64,000 nt of DNA from Platerodrilus igneus (GCA_036346225.1 JARFIW010000488.1:2987160-3051159), one strand, 5' to 3'. Shown: positions 22,922 to 34,551, numbered from the stretch's first letter. The notes: generated from the letters alone by a model not told the origin. A program made the numbers and translations.

Positions 22922-24078
22922 TTAAAAGTTAAGATCTTTTTTAAAGTTTTCATGTACGTAACACCTGCCATTTGGAAATGGTAAAAATGTTAAAACCTAT
23001 AAAGATGATTATTAATAGTGGTTTAGAAAAACAGTAATTTCCTTGGACTAAATAAAATAGCTTAGACTGATTAATGTGGTCACATATTCCTGTATACATC
23101 CACAAACACCTGCTTACGCCAACATACGGACATGGCGATGCCGGTAGTTTTTGTTTAACAAATAGTAGGAAAGATACGTACGGTGTTAGTGTGTGGAAGC
23201 CAATCGGATCGTTGGATACAAAAAGAAAGGTGAGGCGGAATGCATGGCGGTTCCCGTTAGAATAATCAAAAGTGGTTAATCGATCATATAAGATGTTTAA
23301 ATATGTGAAATGTGTAAAAACCTACATGAGCAAAATTTAATTAACAGACAAAAAAAGTGCGCGATGATCTATACTTATAAAGAAAGTATAGCATGATGCA
23401 TTGCAGCGGTCCTAGCAGTAAAAAGACGACTGACTTTTTCAACCAACTTAGCAGTAGCGCAGGGAAGGGGTACGCATGTATTATACAGCGCACTGTTAGT
23501 ATAAAATACATTAGTTTACGGGTAGCTCGAACCTGTAATTGATCACGACTTATAGCTCTCTCGAAGTTTTAAAAATTCTGATACCATTGTGGTTTGAAAA
23601 ATGTTTGGAAATTACCGGAATGGAGCGGATGATTGACTGAGTTTTCCTACCTTTTACGAGGGAAGCGGAAGTTAACAGTTACCGAGCATCTAATTCTCTA
23701 TTTGGGTGGTATCGAGTACTTGCCGGCTCTAGAAATAATTACGTGCTACCGACCGCTATGCGGAAGATTTGGTTCTAGAAAATGAGCAACTTACGAAAGT
23801 ACGGAATACCCGGTATTAATGCTAATTAGTTTAGTGACCGCGCTTGTGCACTGTTCAAGTCTTTGGCAATCTTTGGTTGTTTCCAAAATGTATCTAAACC
23901 ATGGCGCTACATGTAAAGCTTTAGTTATAATTCATACTCCATGGAAGCTGGTCGAAGAAAAATGCCGTCCGATAATATTTTTAATTGCAACTCTTGAGGT
24001 GCTTCCTATAACTGGAAAACTGCTCTCAAACGGTATCAGAACAAATGTTGTGGTGTAACATCGTCCAGGGTTTAGCTT
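22922..24078. other. No gene recognised
   Basis: Includes a 79-codon plus ORF (23819-24058) immediately before the zinc-finger fragment. I see no domain in it. Confidence 0.4.
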
Positions 24079-24363
24079 ATGCATCCGTCAGTAGCAAAGT
24101 ACTTAAACTGTGAGTCTTGCGGTATCGCTTTTACGAGAATGGGCAGTTTACAGCGACACAAGGGAAAACAGCATGGTATGTCAAGCCGTAAACGTTCAGC
24201 TCCGCCAGCTGTTAAAGGGTCTTGTACGAAACAACCACAAATTATGTGTAAAGTATGCGATTTAGAAATGGAAAAGACTACCTATACCGCACACTTGAGA
24301 AGCAACAGACATAAAAATGCAACTTACTGCGACACAAGGAAAAACAGCACGGTTTGTCATTAA
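24079..24363 (+). pseudogene. C2H2 zinc-finger protein fragment
   Basis: The 94-residue frame has two fingers: CESCGIAFTRMGSLQRHKGKQH, i.e. C-x2-C-x12-H-x4-H at residues 12-33, and CKVCDLEMEKTTYTAHLRSNRH, C-x2-C-x12-H-x5-H. Between them is a basic linker, SRKRSAPP. This finger-linker-finger head resembles the N-terminus of a repetitive insect protein family that continues into a FNTKN...FLEVNINKYNP block, and that I associate with Polinton/Maverick-like polymerases. That link is recalled, not demonstrated. The frame ends shortly after a 176-bp duplication begins. Confidence 0.55.
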
Positions 24364-24507
24364 GCCGTAAACGTTCAGCTCCGCCAACTGTTGAAGGGTC
24401 TTGTACGAAACAACCGCGAATGCTGTGTAAAGTATGCGATTTAGAAGTGGAAAAAACTACGTATGCCTCACACTTGTGGAGCAACAGATATAAAAATGCT
24501 ACATTTA
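24153..24507 (+). repeat. Tandem duplication of the linker and second finger
   Basis: GCGACACAAGG at 24153 recurs at 24329. The copies then run in parallel (SRKRSAPP, GSCTKQP, CKVCDLE, EKTTY, SNR, KNAT) at an offset of 176, becoming 179 after a 3-base insertion. Neither offset is a multiple of three, so the duplication moves the second copy into another frame. Confidence 0.85.
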
Positions 24508-24920
24508 CCGCTACTGACGAAGATGGTTTAGAAATTATTAACACAGCGTTTAACAACCCTATGGCTAGCTATCGCATAAGGAAAGACTGTGCCGACGATG
24601 GAGTGTCCGAGTTTCTTTGGAAGCAGAAAGAGCGGCTTATTCGATTAATTAGTGGAAAAAGAACACAACATACAGCAATAAAAGTTAATTGCGAACTCTA
24701 TGGCGTCTACACGAAAATGGTAGAAGAGACTACCGATGTGAAATGGTTTAACACAAAAAATATGATTATAACATCTTCTAGCAATCTAGAAAATATGTAC
24801 GAGTTCTTAAGCGAAACCATGAGAACAAAATCAGAGGAATTTGAAGCACGTGGGTTCGGTTGGTCTTTGGAAAAAGTGCTTTACTTAGAAATAAATATTA
24901 ATAAGTATAAGCCGATGTGA
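24354..24920 (+). pseudogene. Second frame of the zinc-finger protein
   Basis: This 188-residue frame holds the duplicated finger (CKVCDLEVEKTTYASH, whose final His is Tyr in SNRYK), then an acidic helical region. It ends with FNTKNMIITSSSNLENMYEF and the conserved-looking LEININKYKPM. The stop falls where relatives I recall continue, directly at GATGTGAGTAG, which resembles a splice donor. It could therefore be an exon rather than a truncated gene, although the duplication-induced frame change argues for a relic. Confidence 0.5.
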
Positions 24921-27093
24921 GTAGTTCTAGGTTAAGAATAAAAATTGTGAATATGTATCTAGAAATGTGGTTTACAAAATTTAAACTGTATTAGTAAAAA
25001 TTGTCTGTAATAGAACGTTTTTAGAAGGGTTTTTGAATTTTCTTTTAGGTATGAGCTGCAGGAAAGTTATAATTTAGCGTGGATCTAGATATGACAGCTG
25101 AATAGAAAAGAAAATAAATGAAGTGTAGAAAAAGATATGTTAAAAATTTTTGGAAATTTTAAGGCGCTAAGGATAAGTTTGGAGTTGTCACACATGGTGT
25201 AGTTAGTATTCACGTTTCTGCAGTATAGTTTTAAAAGAATTTCGGGTTGGGGTGCGCTTAGGGTAAACATTCTGTCGGATCTGTAATTCTCGCACAGGAC
25301 CTTTCCAGCGAGCCCCAAACGCGGTGGAAATATCTTTAGAATTAAAAAACAAGATGGTAGATGTGGTGTAATTGGAATCGGCGGCGCTGTAAAGTAATCA
25401 AAGAAGGCGGGTGAGACGTAATCAAAATGGTTGATTTGGGAGTATCCGAGCAAGGGCGGGAGCTAGGAGGAAATCCCTTCCCAGCAAATCCTCCTTATGG
25501 GAATTTACATGTATAAATGAGTGAGTGAGAAGCGAGGAGTGCGCCAGGATGCCCATCATCCCCTACTATAATTATCACTCGTCACAGCAAAGCAAATGAA
25601 TTTGTGTATTAGAAGTAACTGCAAATTGGCGAATAACTACCCTAACTAAATGCACGCCGTTTTATGAACAACCCGTTGGTAAAATTGCTGTTTACTTAAA
25701 CCCTAAAACAAATGCTAAATGAAACATTAAATGCTGAGATTTACAACACATCATTTAACAGTGATCTAACTAATTAATATTATAGCATATTTTATACTAT
25801 TGCGCCCTAGACCAATTACACGCATTTAAAAGCTTCTCTATAACTTCTTTACCTTTCACACAAAGCATTGCGTGTTTGCTCTAAATAACATAAAAGAAGA
25901 GAAACGGCACTTTAAAGCCTTAAAGACAACCTTCCAATTAATGGGCTTCTGGGAATACGTGCTGACCTGCTTTCGTCATTTCCTTGGAGAATTAGAAACA
26001 AGTCCGTAACGTTGGCAGTTATTGCCTACGAAATAAAACGTATTGTTCGTGCATTATTGTCTTCTATTTGTTTTGGTAAATTGCTACGCTTTCAATCAAT
26101 CGTAAGAGAATGCCTATTTTAAGCTCGTTTATAAACCGCGTTTGTTAAATAACGTAATGCATAAAAGAAAAAAATAACAAATATCTCTAATAAATTTGTA
26201 ATTCAATACGTCTCTATTTCTAATAAGGAAGTTAAACCACGCCTTCGTTTCCTTTCTGAAAAAGAGCTTTAGACATAAAAGCCGGAGAAATTATTAACTC
26301 CCTACGTGCAAAGAACGAGAACCAGGAAATTAATCTGCGTACACTTTTGTAAAGGTAACCGAAATCTAATGACCCGCTAGAGAATATCGAGCTTGTATTA
26401 TTGAAGGGATTTAAAAGCGGCGTTGCGGTTGGCAATTTGTTCCCTACAAATTACACTTTGGGGAGCTTTATTCTATACTTACTCTTAACATTATTGCTCA
26501 TTGAAAACCCTATGGTAATACTTCTCCTGATTATTAATAATTTTCGCTCAAAATAAAGTCCATTGCAAAAGTTTTAGAAGAAGATCGATTCCAAAAGTGA
26601 TCCCTTCAAAATCCAGGTTCCTACAATTTATAGGGTCGTTGTTGAGTAAGGCTCTTGAATATGCAATATGTTCTTTTAAGTTTAATTTGTTTCAGTAATG
26701 GGAGATTGTAGACAACAATAATAATTATACCCGCACCTTGAATACGTTGAACAGGTTGAATACGTAGTTAGCAGTCACAAATCTATCCGTTATTGCCTAT
26801 AATTGAAGGTATAACTACGTCAATAATACGCTCGTTTGTTAAAGTGCATGGGGTTTCGAGCACTTCTGTTTAGCGTGGGATATAATTAAGGTGTAAGAAA
26901 CTGAATACGCTATTAAACATTTCTCTACATGTTAATGAATGGATATAGAACCACAGCTGCATAGTAATTTATCAATATTTAATTAGGAAAGAATATCTAG
27001 CATTCTAATTAATACATAAGATGGGGCATGGATTTGCTTTAGGTATCAGACTACACCACTCAAGTTTAGTACCAGTTAAATTACGCAGAATTA
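24921..27093. other. No gene recognised
   Basis: The largest ORF (25085-25453, minus, 122 codons) covers GC-richer DNA near 25240-25460 but shows no known domain. The rest is AT-rich, with no motif. Confidence 0.4.
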
Positions 27094-27114
27094 TGACGCC
27101 CAATTTTAGAGGCT
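27094..27114 (+). other. Weak tRNA-Lys-like primer-site remnant
   Basis: TGACGCCCAATTTTAGAGGCT resembles the start of the site at 27194-27220 but in the opposite orientation; its 3' half is poor. Confidence 0.3.
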
Positions 27115-27134
27115 TTTTGAAAAGTAAATTACGC

Positions 27135-27135
<1 letters not shown>

Positions 27136-27168
<33 letters not shown>
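27136..27168. repeat. (AT)n microsatellite
   Basis: About 16 AT units lying between two oppositely oriented primer-site-like sequences. Confidence 0.95.
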
Positions 27169-27170
<2 letters not shown>

Positions 27171-27193
27171 CTGTGATACCTCTTTAATTCTTA

Positions 27194-27220
27194 GAATCGA
27201 GCCCCACAGATTGGGCGTCA
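27194..27220 (-). promoter_or_regulatory. LTR-retroelement primer binding site, tRNA-Lys type
   Basis: On the minus strand TGACGCCCAATCTGTGGGGC, followed by TCGATTC, nearly matches the complement of the 3' end of animal tRNA-Lys (TGGCGCCCAACGTGGGGCTC). It implies an LTR on the higher-coordinate side and a retroelement interior cut off by the microsatellite. Confidence 0.55.
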
Positions 27221-28295
27221 AGAATGCTGTGAAACCTACAAAAAGCTATTCATTACCTTATCTGTGTTGGTCCATTGACTTTCTTCCGTTAATCGCCTCG
27301 GCTGCTCCTCTAGATAGCTTTCATCCTCATACATAAAAAAACAAACACATTCCTACCACAAACATCAACGTCAACTCTATTTACATCAATATTCACAATA
27401 CATTAAAATTTCAAAATTAATATTCAGCATAAATTTTAATATCAGAAAATTTCAAAATTAAATTTATTATCATTTTAATGTGCATCCAGAATTAAAGTCC
27501 TTGTAGGATGCCTACTAATTACTATAACAATATATGCAGACCGGAGTCTGAGTACAAAGGAGCATCTACCACCCTTTACGTTAATTAACCAGGTTCGTCT
27601 AATTGAGCTCAAAGACATACCCATATTTTCATCATAATCCAGAACATCAATACTAAATACCCTTTCTACTTAAACAAGCAAATTTCACCTTAAAATTAAA
27701 ATATTATTGTTAGTACAATTTCACTACTGTCCATTTTAAATAAACAAATTATAAAGTTATTCAACACACACCAAAATATCAAAGTTCGAACAAAATAGTA
27801 TAATTTACCTGAAGGTTACTGCACTCGTAGCTTCAATGTACATCGTCCCTTTGTTAATTACACCATTCCAACTGGGTTATATTTACGGCTTCTGATTCTC
27901 AATGCTTTTAAAATTTTCTCCATCACCATTTATTTAAAGTTGTTTCAGGGCTTTTCCGGAACTCATCTGTGTATATCTGAACCTTGTTTTGTGGATCCAG
28001 ACACGTTTATGCACCATTTAATTATTAATACCCCCGAAAAATAGCAAAGAAATTCATACTTCTTTCACCAATATACGCCAAAACTGCCTATTTATTACCT
28101 TGTATCTTCTTTTCTAAGTGCACTAAAGTACATTTATTGTAGCACGTAAAGAACAAGCTGTTTTACATCACAAAAATATTCGAGCAAACTGTTTAAAATT
28201 ATTTAATCAAAACCGGAAAACTAAAAAGCACTGTTTAACGCGTTGAATCAAGTCGAAGATCTAAGAGAGCTTGTTCATATTCCCCTGGGTATATA
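27221..28295 (-). other. Probable LTR/non-coding retroelement sequence
   Basis: No ORF. By position it should be LTR sequence belonging to the primer site at 27194-27220, continuing at 30596 after the inserted Tc1/mariner-like element. No terminal TG was pinned down. Confidence 0.35.
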
Positions 28296-30595
28296 CAGGG
28301 TGAATGGTATCGTTCGTGCAAAAATGAACTGGGAGATAGTACACTTAATTTGCAACAAATATTGTTAATATGACCCCTGTCCTATCTTGATTGGTTTAGG
28401 AGATATGGTTTTTTTTAGTCTGTTTCTTAATAACGCGACTTCTTGCAGTAAAAGTAAAATTTTTCGGCTTCTGCTGCAAATAACTAGATAAGCAATCCTA
28501 TTTTCATAAACTACATTAAATTTCCCATAAAAAACAACTATTTCGATTTTTTGAATATTAAAAAAAACATTTATTATATAGCATTAAAAGGTAAAAAATT
28601 ACAAAGGAAATTTTTTTAACAAAGTTTAAAGTAATATTACAGCGAAATTATTTTTTCTACAAATGAGCAAATGTCACAAAAACAACCTCACTTCATAAGG
28701 TTTCCAGCAGTGCAAAACACTTTCTATTTGATTTTTAATTTATAAATTATTGCCTTCGTAATGCCGGAAAAACCTTGTTCGATTATAAGATAATCAAGGC
28801 AGTGCGAATTGAAAACAAAAATGTACAGTAATTTTAAGAGCACAGATACGTTCATAGCATGTAGTTGTCACATTGACAGTGTGAAGTATTGTCACTGATT
28901 AGACGATTGTATTCGTATAAATTTTTGATACGTACTAAATTAATATCTAAGATGCCTGCTCGTTATAGCAATAGAGAATATGCAGATATGCATTTCATTT
29001 ATGGTTTTTGTAATGGTAATGCTACAAGAGCACGGGAGGAATATCAACGTCGGTTCCCAAATCGTCCGATTCCTAGTCGCAACGTGTTTGCAAGAACGCA
29101 CCAATGGCTCCTTGATGGAGGAGCATTTCAAGTACCTAATGAAAGGGGCAAGATCTGAACTAGAAATTGACGAGTTTGTCTTGGATCGAGTGGAACAAGA
29201 CCCTACAACTTCTACACGTCAAATTGCAAGAGAGGGTGTAGTTTAGCAATGGAAAGTAGTAGATGTTCTGCACAAGAATAATATTTGTCCTCTTCACTTT
29301 ACACCTGTTCAAGCTCTGGAAGGCGGAGGCGAAGATTTCCAACGAAGGTTGATGTTCTACCGTTGGTTATTACTACGGGATATTGAGAAGCGCCATTTCT
29401 TTCGAAAAATACTGTGGTCTGATGAGTCCCTCTTTACGCACGCTGGCGTTCTAAATCTCCACAATTACCACTATTATGCCGATGAAAACCCTCATGCAAT
29501 AAGACAGAAAGCGTTCCAACGCAGATTCATCCCAAAATGTGTGGGCGGCTGTGATAGGAAACACCCTTATTGGCCCCTATATTTTCGAAAGAAACCTCAA
29601 TGGAGAAGTGTATTTGGACTTTCTTCAAAATCAACTACCCCTATTGTTGGAAGATGTCCCTTTAGAAGTTCGTACTGATATTATTTTTGAACATGACGGG
29701 GCTCCTGCTCATTACACACTTGGTGACCGCCAGTTTTTAAACGAACAGTACGCAAGATGGATTGGTAGAGGAGGACCGATTCCGTGGCCAGCAAGATCGC
29801 CTGACTTGAATACCATGGATTACTTTATATGGGGCTTTTTAAAAGAATACGTATACAGTACGGAGGTAGTCAGTTTGGAAAATTTGAGACAAAGGCTCGA
29901 AAATGGATGTCAACTCTTAAGAGAGAAGCTATCTATGAGCGTGACCGTGGTAGGTATGCCGAAAAGAGCAAGAACCTGTATCAGATGCGGTGATCAGCAT
30001 TTTGAACAATACAAATAAAGTTTAATTTATTAAATTATTGCCTCCGTAATACCGGAAAAACGTTGTGAGATCATTAGATAATCAAGGCAGTGGGCGAATT
30101 TTAATGCAAATTGGAAACAAATTATTTGTTTCCATATTTCCATACTTGATAAATTAAAAATCAAATAGAAAGTGCTTTGCACTGCTGGAAACCTTATGAA
30201 GTGAGGTTGTTTTTCTGACATTTGCTCATTTGTAGATTAAATAATTTCGCTGTAATATTACTTTAAACTTTGTTAAAAAAATTTCCTTTGTAATTTTTTA
30301 CCCTTTAATGCTTTATAATAAATGTTTCTTTCAAAATTCAAAAAATCGAAATAGTTGTTTTTTATAGGAAATTTAATGTAGTTTATGAAAATCGAATTGT
30401 TTATCTAGTAATTTGCAGCAGAAGCCGAGAAATTTAACTTTTACTGCAAGAAGTCGCGTCATTAAGAAACAGACTAAAAAAACCATATCTCCTAAACCAA
30501 TCGAGATAGGACAGGGGTCATATTAACAATTTTTGTTGCAAATTAAGTGTACTATCTCCCAGTTTATTTTTGCACGAACGATACCATTCACCCTG
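28296..30595 (+). mobile_element. Tc1/mariner-like DUF4817 element, copy 1
   Basis: Ends CAGGGTGAATGGTATCGTTC with its inverted counterpart, TA at 28294-28295 and at 30596-30597. The inverted repeats are about 440 bases long, with good similarity, and contain CAACCTCACTTCATAAGG near their inner ends. The 2300-bp element encodes one transposase. Inside the left arm a block (28752-28810) that contains GTAATGCCGGAAAAACC runs in the same direction as in the right arm (30040-30095). It is therefore a direct rather than an inverted copy, and the arms stop being mirror images there. Confidence 0.9.
28952..30018 (+). pseudogene. DUF4817/DDE transposase, frameshifted
   Basis: Starts MPARYSNREYADMHFIYG, the DUF4817 helical domain. 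A frameshift near 29140 leads to ELEIDEFVLDRVEQDP and a helix-turn-helix region containing an in-frame TAG at 29244-29246. FQRRLMFYRW then leads to the catalytic SDESLF, and a second shift near 29540 to the 159-residue C-terminal part with EHDGAPAHY, WPARSPDLNTMDYFIWG and the family tail RARTCIRCGDQHFEQYK. All three acids are visible. About 40 residues separate the second and third, which is longer than in Tc1 or mariner proper. Two frameshifts and one stop inactivate it. Confidence 0.9.
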
Positions 30596-31429
30596 TATAG
30601 AGGTTAGTCTGTCTGTCGGTCGAGTCCTCAAAACGGACAATTCTAAAGAATTTCGCCTGCTATGTTCCCATTCCGCAGCCCGGCATGCGATTTTTACGAA
30701 TTTTGCACTCGCCCCAGTAAAATCTCAGAAATTTCCACACGGCACGCAAACATGTCCGAGAATAACTAATTAAATTTTGTACAGAAATTGTTGTTTCTAC
30801 CTCTCATATGTGCATCTTATTTTCAACCAATCGTGACCCTCGTGACGTTGCTCATATCACGCCTTTAATTATTAGTGTCTTTGTCTTACGCACATTATCT
30901 TTCCTTCTCTAACCTGTTCTTAGTGGTGCAAATTGATATTCCTTACTATCGATTATTTCAGTCCATGTGGACTATCTGGGTTAAATAACCCCGTATCGCG
31001 CCTTCCCGTGAATATTAAGCCACGGTTTCTCCAAGATTCTTTGTAACCATTAATTATCTGCAACATTTACGCAGAATGAGCCTTTTAAAAATACGCAGGT
31101 GTTTAAACATACTATTAATTCTCAGAGCTTTATTTCATGGTATCTTATTGGGTTTTTCAAGTTTTTTAATTAATACCCTTAATTTTTACCCTTTAATTTT
31201 TAGTGAATCCTAATTAAATATTCAATTATTATCTGTACGTTTTGTTTAATACCGGTTACTTAAAATGGAGTTAATTAATATAAATTTTGCACGTAATTTC
31301 TCTTATGTTTAATGAAACGAATGAATTTTTATGCTCACGCTTTTATAATAAAGCGTATTATCTAATAAAATTCCTTATACACGGTGATTAAAATTATTTG
31401 ATGTGATTATTTAATTTTCTACCCTGGTC
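30596..31429 (-). other. Probable continuation of retroelement non-coding sequence
   Basis: No ORF of note. The segment lies between the Tc1/mariner-like insertion and the pyrimidine-rich tract and belongs by position to the 3' part of the minus-strand Gypsy element. Confidence 0.3.
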
Positions 31430-32115
31430 TAAATATGAGTATTTTCCCCCTATTTGAATACAAATAATCCCACTTATTTGAATGCAAATATAAAGCATTT
31501 AGCCAAAAAAATTACAAAAAAAATTGCCTATCTCTCTTTACCCTTATCTATCTAACTTACCTACCTTATCCAATCAAAAAAATTATTTACACCTGTCCTA
31601 TATCCCTATCTTATTCCTAACTCTCACCTAATTCTCTAAACTGAAATTATCCCTAACTTCATCCTACTTATCCATCTAATCCTATATACATCCTATATAC
31701 TTATCCTATTCCTAACTTTTAACTAATCTTCACTATACTTCACTTCCCCCTAACTAATTCTATATACCTATCCTATTCTTATTCTATTCCTAACTCACCA
31801 CTAATCTTATAAGAAATATCTACACTTAATCTATCTTATTTTCTTCCTACATTTACTCTTTATTCTCATCCTAAACCTATTTCTAACTGTCTCGCATATT
31901 TATCCTATACCTAGCTTTATTTTCTATAAACATCTACTTCTACTCTTCTATATACACCTATATCTACTCTCTATTCTATTTAAATTTTACTCTATTATAC
32001 ACCTATTTCTCCTGTCTATTCTATATCTATACTCAAATTCACCTATCTCTATCAAGTTATTTAAATCTAACTCTCTTCTTGACCCTCCAAGTCTTTCTTC
32101 TCATCATCCTAATAC
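31430..32115 (-). repeat. Strand-asymmetric pyrimidine/purine tract
   Basis: About 0.7 kb on the plus strand consists of loose TATCCTATTCCTAACT / CTATTCTAT-type units with almost no G. The minus strand is accordingly purine-rich with almost no C. It follows the truncated pol of the Gypsy relic. Confidence 0.8.
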
Positions 32116-32124
32116 TCTTCATCC

Positions 32125-33060
32125 CTATTTCTCCCCTTCGATATCTATACTTATCATCCCTGTTATCTCACATAAAATAAACTTATCATCCCTATTATCC
32201 TGACTCTTAAATATTACTTCTTCTTCAATCCCTACACTTGTCTGTTTCTCATTTATTATTGCTTCCCTTTCTGCCGACAAACCAAACGATACTACTTTAC
32301 AATTATCGATTTTTCCCTTTACGGAAAATCCTATGTACCTTCTAGAATTCTTATGTAATGGAATCCGCCAGAATGAATTCCTTAAATCTACTTTATTAAA
32401 AACAAACTTGCCACTTAACCTCCTCAAAAATAATTCGGCCTTCACCTGCTCCCGATATGCTGCTGTTGCTTCTACCACCACTAATTCTGCATGTTTTTGT
32501 ACTAAAGCTTGAACCTCTACTATCCTATCCTCTGGACATCTTATTGTGTTGATCTGTTTACCTTCATCATCTTCTACCTCTACTACATTAATACTCAACC
32601 CCGTGTCATCCTCTGTGACTTCATAACTGCCCTTCCATGGCACTACCCTATCCTTAATCCTTATTACCTTCCGTTCCATATCTATCAAAACCCCTAACTT
32701 CATCATACAGTCAACACCTAAAATGCTCTGAAACTTCAGTCCAGGTACAATTACAAACTCCTGTTCACAGCTTAAATCTCCTATATCTATCCTAAGCACC
32801 ACAACACTATTTACTACAGCAAACTTCTTTTTATTTGGAGCTACTAAATGGCTACGCTTTATAGGCATAATTCTATCACAAACCTTATTCCTAATTTTGC
32901 TGACGAATTCCTCCGATATTAAACTCGCCTCTGCCCCTGTATCAAGTAATACTTCTACATTATTCTCAAAAATTTCTAAATTAATAATTGGCAAACATAA
33001 TTTTTCCTTAGTTTCTGGCTCTACTTCCTCCTCAATTTTGAAAAATTCACGTGGATGTTC
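32125..33060 (-). pseudogene. Gypsy protease joined to a truncated RT
   Basis: The frame continues past the listed ORF start (32994) up to about 33105. It carries a retropepsin motif LLDTGAEASLI, followed by ILGVDCM near the protease C-terminus. After about 90 residues comes an RT fragment, FVFNKVDLRNSFWRIPLH ... YIGFSV, with SFGL. The RT N-terminal third is missing between AELVVVEATAAYREQ and LSGKFVF, and after SFGL homology stops without YxDD. This looks like a non-autonomous, internally deleted Gypsy element. Confidence 0.85.
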
Positions 33061-34409
33061 ATATACATTTACACTGAAATCTAGTGGTCTGTCGCGTTCT
33101 AAAAATCCTGTGCAGGTCTGTTTTCCCTTCTTGGTCCTGGTCTAGCCGTCACCTCAGCGTATGTCCTAGGCGTTTCCACTCGTTCCGTGTCTGTATTAGC
33201 AGTCCCGCTCATGTCTGGTGAACTATTCATTCTGGTAGGTTCCGGTCTCGGTGCAGGTCCCCTTCCTAAACTATTACTTCTAACGTATGGTCGTCTCTGT
33301 TCCCAATTCTATCGCTGGTATTCGTAACTATTCCCCCTTCCAGCATAGTTGTCCCGTCTATTGTCAAACCTAACTGTGTTGATCTGTCTTTCCCTATTAT
33401 CCCGAGGTCGTCCATTACTTACGTCGTCGTACCTCTGCAGGTATTCTAAAAACATTTCTCTGTCCACTATGTTCTGTAGTGCTACGTGTTGTCTTACTTC
33501 TACCTCGAAGTGTCGTGATAAATACTTAATAATTTGTCGGTCCGTCAGTGGTGGGTTCAGTTGCTTTGCTATGCTATACTTGCGTATAGCATATTGCTCC
33601 TACTTCCTGAAAATTCTCCTTAAATTTCCTGTGATTAAGTCGTCTCGTACCTGGTCTTGTCTGTGGTCACTCCAGTAGTGCTTTAAAAATCTGTCTTCAA
33701 AGTCCATGTAGGTGTCTATGTCCTGTCCTACTAAATTGTACCATGCTTCCGCGTTGTCTTTCAATAAAGCCTTTATCGTATTCAGTTTAGTCTGTTCGTC
33801 AAATAAATTTCCCACTAGATTTCTTACACTATTAATAAAAATTTGTGGATTTACCCTGTTATCGCCATAAAACTTCATGTGTTGGTCCAATGATATGCTA
33901 CCTGTATAAAATCTGGGACCATCCCCCGTTAAATTTGACATGTTGTATTTGATACCACTAACTTCGCGTTCTACCCTGCCTAACTGATCCCTACATGAAT
34001 CCGTTACTTCAGTCATTTTTACATTTATTTCTTCTTCACAAAAATTGCGTACTTCGGACCTTAAATGTCCCATTTCCTGTTGAAGACCTGTAATGTTTTT
34101 CTCATTTCTATCAACCCTATTTTCAACTTCCCCCATCTTTACGTTAAGACTATTTTTAAATTCTGTAAATTCTTTCGTCGATTTTTCTATTTTATCCCCT
34201 AATTCCTGATTTAATTGGTCAAATTTCCTATTCGATTCTTCACTCATTTGCTCAAATTTTCGATTTGAGTCCTCTCTAACCCCGCTTAACGTCTCATTCA
34301 TTCTTTCAAGCATCCTCATTATCATTTCGTTTCCTTGATCCCCTGATTCCGTCCTCGATTGATCTCTACTGCCTCCAGCTTCTTCCATTTTAGAATTTTT
34401 CTCACACAA
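33061..34409 (-). pseudogene. Gypsy gag, coiled-coil type
   Basis: Start at 34409 (or the internal Met at 34388). Residues 25-150 are rich in E, K, N, Q and R with heptad character (SNRKFEQMSEESNRKF), a predicted coiled coil. The capsid-like region follows, with AEAWYNLVG and FEDRFLKHYW. A TAG at 33600-33602 interrupts the frame, which then continues with KQLNPPLTDRQIIKYL and an Arg/Pro-rich stretch (GPAPRPEP) with two more TAGs. The protease frame takes over near 33105. No CCHC knuckle is seen; the Arg-rich stretch may bind RNA instead. Confidence 0.8.
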
Positions 34410-34551
34410 TGCACTATCGTCACTCTTTTCTCTGCATACGTTCTAATCACTCATACACACTCTCAAAATACTCTTAAATTTATACACAAACAGAAACTCT
34501 CTCTCTCAGATCGCCAGTTTCCTGGAATAAAATCACAAAAATTTTATTTGG

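Noticed and set aside
25085..25453. 122-codon minus-strand ORF as a host gene
   Set aside because: No domain recognised and no supporting exon structure; kept only as a note in the spacer description.
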